Shown: positions 7,796 through 11,501 of the stretch, piece after piece | Layout of the letters: the number at the start of each line of letters is the position of its first letter | How positions within the stretch are numbered: position 1 is the first letter of the stretch | NCBI GenBank assembly: GCA_023417265.1 | Contig: JAEZFY010000014.1 | Location: 1-11,501, forward strand | Length of the DNA stretch: 11,501 bases | Source: Actinomycetes bacterium | Lineage (GTDB): Bacteria > Actinomycetota > Acidimicrobiia > Acidimicrobiales > Ilumatobacteraceae | Direction: 5' to 3' | Position numbers and translations under genes: made by a program | Notes under the pieces: model-generated | What the model saw: only the letters and a program-made list of their open reading frames with translations | Told to the model about the DNA's origin: nothing | Database searches by the model: none

Positions 7796-8091
7796 CCGTG
7801 CATCTCCGACAGCTCATCGAGGGCGATCGAACGCCGGTTGCGGTAGATCATCAGCACCATCGCCAGGCCGACACCGACCTCGGCGGCGGCGACGGCGACG
7901 ACGAACAGGGCGAACAGGTGCCCGTCGAGGTTGTCGTTCATCATCGCGAAGGCGATCAGGTTGAGGTTGACCGAGTTGAGCACGAGCTCGATCGACATCA
8001 GCACCATCACCGCGTTGCGGCGCACGATCGTGCCGTACACGCCGATCGAGAACAGGGCCGCGGCGAGGATCAGGAAGTTGTACGCGTACAT
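7792..8091 (-). CDS. nuoK: NADH-quinone oxidoreductase (complex I) subunit K
   Basis: The 99-aa, three-helix membrane subunit, homologous to MrpC, forms part of the proton path between the quinone-linked E-channel and the antiporter subunits. The two buried glutamates essential in E. coli (E36 and E72) are present as Glu35 in VLMSIELVLNSVNLNL (30-45) and Glu71 in AAAEVGVGLAMVL (68-80). VRRN (23-26) is also typical. The length matches the family (about 100 aa). An in-frame TGA, which is the nuoJ stop, lies two codons upstream, so ATG 8091 is the earliest start; GGAAGGA (8102-8108) lies 10 nt before it. The gene follows nuoJ by 6 nt and overlaps nuoL by 4 bp. Confidence 0.97.
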   Translation of the reverse strand: MYAYNFLILAAALFSIGVYGTIVRRNAVMVLMSIELVLNSVNLNLIAFAMMNDNLDGHLFALFVVAVAAAEVGVGLAMVLMIYRNRRSIALDELSEMHG

Positions 8092-8097
8092 CGCCCG

Positions 8098-8640
8098 TCA
8101 GTCCTTCCGCGCCAGGACGATCGCGCCGACGGCGGCGGCGAGCAGCACGAACGAGATCGCGAGGAACGGGATGAGGTACGGGCCGAGGTAGCCGTCGCTG
8201 ATCGCCGTGGTGCTGCGGGCGATCGTGTCGGCGCTCGGCTCGGCGATCACGTCGTCTTCGACGGCGTCGAAGATCACGAACGCGAGCGTGCCGAACAGGA
8301 GCAGCGCCACCGGCAGGCCGAGCAGCAAACCGTTGGTGTTGTTCAGGCCCTGCTCGCGGCCGACCTGGGCGCGGGTGAGCATGATGCCGAACAGGAACAG
8401 CACCATCACCGCGCCGATGTAGACCATGATCTGGCTGACGGCGACGAACTCGGCGGCGCCGAGCACGTATTGGGCGGCGGCCCCACCGAGCACGATGACC
8501 AGCCACAGCGCGGCGTGGACCACGTTGCGGGCGGTGACGACGCGCAGCGCGCCCCACAGCATCGGGGCGGCGATGATCCAGAACCCGACGTTCTGGGCGA
8601 CGTTGACATCGCCGCCCATCGCGGCCAGTACGGCACTCAC
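8098..8640 (-). CDS. nuoJ: NADH-quinone oxidoreductase (complex I) subunit J
   Basis: The 180-aa membrane subunit (E. coli 184 aa) has five predicted helices, at about 17-35, 41-61, 68-88, 106-126 and 154-176. The hallmark third helix is clear: EFVAVSQIMVYIGAVMVLFLF, counted from 64, whose helix bulge is thought to switch during the proton-pumping cycle. The region between helices 4 and 5 is acidic and variable, as is usual. The start is set at GTG 8640, which overlaps the nuoI stop as GTGA; an internal ATG at 8619 would remove seven residues and is the main alternative. A much longer frame reaching ATG 8955 reads Arg/Pro-rich sequence inside nuoI and was rejected. Confidence 0.94.
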   Translation of the reverse strand: MSAVLAAMGGDVNVAQNVGFWIIAAPMLWGALRVVTARNVVHAALWLVIVLGGAAAQYVLGAAEFVAVSQIMVYIGAVMVLFLFGIMLTRAQVGREQGLNNTNGLLLGLPVALLLFGTLAFVIFDAVEDDVIAEPSADTIARSTTAISDGYLGPYLIPFLAISFVLLAAAVGAIVLARKD

Positions 8641-9131
8641 TTCTTGGCCGCCCCCGCCTCGAGTTCCGGGGCCGCCGGCACCGTCTCCATCCACTCGCCG
8701 AGCTTGTCCTTGTCGTGCAACAGGTCGGCGATGCGCGGCTCGCTGTACTCGTACTCGGGGCTCCAGAAGAGCGCGTCGAACGGGCACACCTCGACGCAGA
8801 TGCCGCAGTACATGCACAGCGCGTAGTCGATGTCGAAGCGGTCGAGATGGTTGACCTGGCGCGGCTTGCCGCCGGCCCGGCGCGGCGGGGCGAGCGTCTT
8901 GTGGCCCTCGATGTAGATGCACCAGTCGGGGCACGAACGCACGCACAACATGCACACCGTGCAGTTGTCCTCGCGGAGCGCGATCACGCCGCGGGCGCGC
9001 GTCGGCGGAGCCTCTTTGACCTTCGGGTACTGGACGGTTTCGGCGCCCTGGGTGGCGGTCCGCCCGAGCGTGCGGGCGGTGACGCCGAGCCCCTTGATGA
9101 GGCCGGGCAGTTTCGGCTTGGGGAACGGCAT
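8637..9131 (-). CDS. nuoI: NADH-quinone oxidoreductase (complex I) subunit I, 2x[4Fe-4S] ferredoxin-like
   Basis: The 164-aa iron-sulfur subunit is expected to carry clusters N6a and N6b, relaying electrons towards N2 and quinone. Both CxxCxxCxxxCP motifs are complete: Cys57, 60, 63 and 67, then Cys106, 109, 112 and 116. An extra Cys71 follows the first motif in CPDWCIYIEGHK (67-78). The region after the second motif, SPEYEYSEP (124-132) then DKDKLGEWMETVP (140-152), recalls the NuoI paralogue of the second nuo set in Streptomyces (from memory) rather than the classical form. The ~50-residue N-terminus should form the amphipathic helix lying on the membrane. ATG 9131 shares one base with the nuoH stop (TGATG), and a strong AAGGTGG lies 7 nt upstream. 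The C-terminal tail, after about 153, is Ala/Glu/Lys-rich and not conserved. Confidence 0.96.
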   Translation of the reverse strand: MPFPKPKLPGLIKGLGVTARTLGRTATQGAETVQYPKVKEAPPTRARGVIALREDNCTVCMLCVRSCPDWCIYIEGHKTLAPPRRAGGKPRQVNHLDRFDIDYALCMYCGICVEVCPFDALFWSPEYEYSEPRIADLLHDKDKLGEWMETVPAAPELEAGAAKK

Positions 9132-10189
9132 CAGACGGCCACCTTCAAGATCGCGGTCACCACGATGTTGGCGAGCGACAGCGGGATCAACACCTTCCAG
9201 GCGAAGCGCTGGAGCTGGTCTTCACGGAAGCGGGGGTACGTGAAGCGCACCCACATGATGATGCCGGTGAGCAGCGTCATCTTGGCGAACATGATCACCG
9301 GGCCGGCGATGTTCATCCAGTTGTCGACGTCGTCGAGCCCGTCCCAGCCGAACCAGGCGAACGGGATGCCCCAGCCACCGAGGAACAGCACCGAGGCGAT
9401 GAACGCGAACACGCCGGCCGTGGCGAACTCGGCGATGAAGAACATGAGGAACCGGAAGCCCGAGTACTCGGTCATGTAACCCGACACGAGTTCGGACTCG
9501 GCGATCGGCATGTCGAACGGCGGCTGGGTCAACTCGGCCTGGACGGCGATCATGAAGATCAGGAAGCCGAGGCCCTGGGTGAGCACGAACGGCAGGCCGA
9601 TGCCGTTCCAGCCGAAGATCTCGCCGGTGTTCTGGGCGACGACGATCTGCTGGAGGTTCATCGAGCCGGCCTGGATGACCACGCCGACGACCGCCAACAC
9701 CATCGGCAGCTCGTAGGCGATCAGCTGGCCGGCCGCCCGCAGGCCACCGAGCAGCGAGTACTTGTTGGCCGACGACCAGCCGGCGACGAGGATGCCGATC
9801 ACCGACACCGAACCGATCGCGAGCGCGTAGAACACGCCTGCCTGGAAGTCGGTGAACCACGCGTCGGGGCCGAACGGCACGACGACGATCAAGAGGAACG
9901 TCGAGACGAGCACGACCAGCGGGGCGATCTTGAAGATGAACGCGTCCGCCTTGGCGGGGACGATGTCTTCCTTCTGGAGCCACTTGCCGACCTCGGCGAG
10001 CAGCTGCATCGAGCCGTACGGGCCGGCTTCCATCGGCCCCAACCGGCTCTGCATGAACGACATCATCTTGAACAGGAAGACGTAGACGATCGTGCCCGCC
10101 GGCAGGAGCACGGCGGCGATGCCTCCGAGCACCCGCAACAACGACTGTGCCCAATAGGGCACATCTGCAGCCAAGAGGAGCGCCGTCAC
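9131..10189 (-). CDS. nuoH: NADH-quinone oxidoreductase (complex I) subunit H, quinone-chamber membrane subunit (variant clade)
   Basis: The 352-aa subunit (E. coli 325 aa) joins the peripheral arm to the membrane and builds most of the quinone-binding tunnel. The family is clear from MQSRLGPMEAGPYG (46-59), VGKWLQKEDIVPAKAD (67-82) and QPPFDMPIAESELVSGY (222-238) followed by TEYSG (240-244). Several usually invariant positions differ. The ERR/ERK of the first loop reads LFK at 39-41, GPNR reads GPME at 51-54, the Arg before PFD is Gln222, and the Glu of LPEAE is Ile229. These recall the second-set NuoH of Streptomyces (from memory). The start is GTG 10189, overlapping the nuoD stop as GTGA, with GGAG 10 nt upstream; the in-frame ATG at 10270 would add out-of-frame nuoD sequence. 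Direct contact with nuoD means that nuoE, F and G are missing from this locus. Confidence 0.94.
   Translation of the reverse strand: MTALLLAADVPYWAQSLLRVLGGIAAVLLPAGTIVYVFLFKMMSFMQSRLGPMEAGPYGSMQLLAEVGKWLQKEDIVPAKADAFIFKIAPLVVLVSTFLLIVVVPFGPDAWFTDFQAGVFYALAIGSVSVIGILVAGWSSANKYSLLGGLRAAGQLIAYELPMVLAVVGVVIQAGSMNLQQIVVAQNTGEIFGWNGIGLPFVLTQGLGFLIFMIAVQAELTQPPFDMPIAESELVSGYMTEYSGFRFLMFFIAEFATAGVFAFIASVLFLGGWGIPFAWFGWDGLDDVDNWMNIAGPVIMFAKMTLLTGIIMWVRFTYPRFREDQLQRFAWKVLIPLSLANIVVTAILKVAV
9139..9145 (-). promoter_or_regulatory. Strong Shine-Dalgarno site of nuoI
   Basis: AAGGTGG on the minus strand lies 7 nt before ATG 9131 and differs by one base from the consensus AAGGAGG. It supports this nuoI start even though the gene shares a base with the nuoH stop. 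Confidence 0.65.
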
Positions 10190-11358
10190 CGGTCGATGTC
10201 TCCGAGGATGAAGTACAGGCTCGCCAGGATCGTGATGATGTCGGGCACGTAGACGCCCTTCAGCACCCACGGGGTGATCGAGATGTTGTTGAAGCTGGCC
10301 GAGCGGATCTTCACCCGGAACGGCCCGAGGTCGCCCTTGCTGACGAGGTAGTAACCCATCTCGCCGAGCGGGTTCTCGGTCGCCACCCAGGCCTCACCGG
10401 CCGGCACCTTGATGATGCGCGGCACCTTGGCCATCACGGGGCCGGCGGGCAGCGTGTCGAGCAGCTGGTCGATGATCTTGGTCGACTCGCGGGTCTCTTG
10501 CAGGCGCACCCAGCAGCGCGCCCACGAGTCGCCGTCGGGGTGCGTCCACACCTTGAAGTCGACCTTGTCCCACGCCATCGGGAGCTGCTGGTCGCGGCGC
10601 AAGTCCCAGTCGACGCCCGAGGCGCGCAGGTTGGCGCCCGACAGGCCGTACGACTTGGCGATGTCGGGCGGGATGACGCCGACACCGCGGGTGCGGGTCT
10701 GGAAGATCTCGTTGCCGAAGAGCAGGTCTTCGAGTTCGTCGCAGAACATGCGCATGCGCTTCATGACCTGCTTGGTCTCGGCGATCCAACCGGCCGGGAG
10801 GTCGTCCTTGAGGCCGCCGATGCGGTCGAAGTTGGGGTGGAAGCGGCCACCAGTGGCGGCCTCGATCAGGTTGAGCACGTGCTCGCGGTCGCGGAAGGCG
10901 AGGAACACCGGCGTCACCGCGCCCATCTGCACACCGAGGTCGCCGAGGAACAGGCCGACGTTGGCGATCCGGCTCATCTCGAAGAAGATCGTGCGAATGT
11001 GCTGGGCGCGCGGTGGCGCCTCGATGCCCATCAGCTGCTCGGCGGCGAGGATGAACGGCACCTCGTTGGCGAAGCTGCCGAGCCAGTCGATGCGGTTGAT
11101 GAGCGTGTTGATCTGCGGGTAGTTGCGGACCTCGGTGAGCTTCTCGTAGCCGCGGTGCATGTAGCCGGGCACCGGCTCGGCCCACACGACCTGCTCGCCG
11201 TCGAGGCGGGCGATGATCCGCAGCGTGCCGTGCGTGGCTGGGTGCTGCGGGCCGATGTTGAGGGTCATGCCCTCGGTTTCGAGCTCGACGTTGAGGCGCG
11301 CGTCGGCTGCCTGGGCGGCGATGTAGCTGAGCTGCTGGCGTTCGGTGAGCATCGTCAT
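10186..11358 (-). CDS. nuoD: NADH-quinone oxidoreductase (complex I) subunit D, quinone-site 49-kDa-type subunit (variant)
   Basis: The 390-aa subunit is homologous to the large subunit of NiFe hydrogenases, but with the NiFe-ligating cysteines gone; with NuoB and NuoH it forms the quinone site. NIGPQHPATHGTLRI (34-48) holds the two conserved His (39, 43), one of which contacts the quinone head. GYMHRGYEKL (65-74) and the SASF near 353-356 are family marks, and the ending GDIDR matches the usual GEVDR terminus. NRIDWLGSFANE (88-99) has Trp92 where classical enzymes have the quinone-binding Tyr of DRLDY. NRxDW is, from memory, also found in the second-set NuoD of Streptomyces. The protein is not fused to NuoC. 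ATG 11358 overlaps the stop of the upstream gene (ATGA), with GAAGG 9 nt before it. nuoH begins within its stop. Confidence 0.95.
   Translation of the reverse strand: MTMLTERQQLSYIAAQAADARLNVELETEGMTLNIGPQHPATHGTLRIIARLDGEQVVWAEPVPGYMHRGYEKLTEVRNYPQINTLINRIDWLGSFANEVPFILAAEQLMGIEAPPRAQHIRTIFFEMSRIANVGLFLGDLGVQMGAVTPVFLAFRDREHVLNLIEAATGGRFHPNFDRIGGLKDDLPAGWIAETKQVMKRMRMFCDELEDLLFGNEIFQTRTRGVGVIPPDIAKSYGLSGANLRASGVDWDLRRDQQLPMAWDKVDFKVWTHPDGDSWARCWVRLQETRESTKIIDQLLDTLPAGPVMAKVPRIIKVPAGEAWVATENPLGEMGYYLVSKGDLGPFRVKIRSASFNNISITPWVLKGVYVPDIITILASLYFILGDIDR
10200..10203 (-). promoter_or_regulatory. Shine-Dalgarno site supporting the GTG start of nuoH
   Basis: GGAG on the minus strand, inside the end of nuoD, lies 10 nt upstream of GTG 10189. 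It supports this start over the far upstream in-frame ATG at 10270. Spacing is slightly long, so re-initiation by ribosomes finishing nuoD probably also contributes. Confidence 0.45.
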
Positions 11359-11501
11359 GACGCGCGGCCTTCTTCCGGGGCGGGCTCGGCGGCGGGGGTG
11401 GCGTCGGCAACGCCGTCGTCGGCGGGGGGCAGCTCGTCCGGTGCCGCCTCGGCCGGCGCCGCGTCAGCGGCCTCGGCCTGGGTCTTATAAACATCTCCGA
11501 G
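11355..11501 (-). CDS. nuoC: C-terminal tail of upstream operon gene, probably nuoC (partial, cut by window edge)
   Basis: The minus-strand frame is open from the window edge to TGA 11355-11357, giving 48 residues that begin LGDVYKTQ and continue as an Ala/Pro/Glu/Asp-rich tail ending EEGRAS. It overlaps the nuoD ATG as ATGA, the same coupling seen through the operon. The identity as NuoC (the 30-kDa peripheral-arm subunit) is inferred from gene order, because nuoC normally precedes nuoD; the visible tail is low-complexity and has no diagnostic motif. It could instead be another nuo gene, such as nuoB, if the order is altered. High GC alone could keep such a short frame open, but the exact stop-start overlap argues that it is real. 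Confidence 0.55.
   Translation of the reverse strand, partial: LGDVYKTQAEAADAAPAEAAPDELPPADDGVADATPAAEPAPEEGRAS

Noticed and set aside
6119..7846. Long open frame on the plus strand opposite nuoL
   Set aside because: It is Arg/Asp/Glu/His/Val-rich with no recognisable domain and lies antisense to a clear nuoL. Such frames arise from high GC at third codon positions.
8641..8955. Upstream ATG extension of nuoJ
   Set aside because: It would put over 100 Arg/Pro-rich residues, encoded inside nuoI, before the first helix; GTG 8640 gives the normal length.
10190..10270. Upstream ATG extension of nuoH
   Set aside because: The extra residues are out-of-frame nuoD sequence with no helix; GTG 10189 has coupling and a ribosome site.
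10147..11490. Long open plus-strand frame opposite nuoD and the nuoC tail
   Set aside because: Antisense to nuoD with biased, domain-free translation; a shadow frame.

Overview
The window is high-GC DNA, about two-thirds G+C by eye. It holds most of a respiratory complex I operon on the minus strand and a two-gene unit on the plus strand, and the two meet tail to tail near 2213-2263. High GC, GTG starts and the protein style suggest an actinobacterium. The NuoD, NuoH and NuoI sequences resemble, from memory, the 'second' complex I set of Streptomyces-like organisms, and an Acidimicrobiia-type lineage is possible. There is no rRNA or other marker here to settle taxonomy.

Plus strand, 81-2212: a class I SAM-dependent methyltransferase (81-857) overlaps by 4 bp (ATGA) an ATP-grasp protein of unknown substrate (854-2212). 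The tight coupling suggests that the two act on one pathway. Nothing in the sequence identifies the product. A perfect 7-bp GC hairpin (2220-2239) lies in the 51-bp gap between this unit and nuoN.

Minus strand, 11501 down to 2264: transcription runs from the tail of an upstream gene (probably nuoC, cut by the window edge) through nuoD, nuoH, nuoI, nuoJ, nuoK, nuoL, nuoM and nuoN. The genes are packed with 1-4 bp overlaps or gaps of 6 and 22 bp, so this is one translationally coupled operon. NuoD and NuoI form the peripheral quinone-side arm visible here; NuoH, J, K, L, M and N form the membrane arm. The ionisable pumping residues known from E. coli are all present in NuoK, L, M and N, so proton pumping should be intact.

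The most interesting point is that nuoD overlaps nuoH directly. The nuoE, nuoF and nuoG genes that normally lie between them and form the NADH-oxidising module are absent. Together with this, NuoD has Trp where the quinone-binding Tyr is expected, and NuoH has lost several normally invariant charged residues around the quinone chamber. NuoI carries an extra Cys beside its first Fe-S motif. This suggests a complex I variant with an electron donor other than NADH (ferredoxin or reduced F420 are candidates) or one that borrows NuoEFG from elsewhere. NuoL is also unusually long (790 aa), with a His/Asp tandem repeat and a second acidic His/Ala/Glu decapeptide repeat; NuoM has a smaller His-rich loop. 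No RNA genes, mobile elements or CRISPR arrays were seen.
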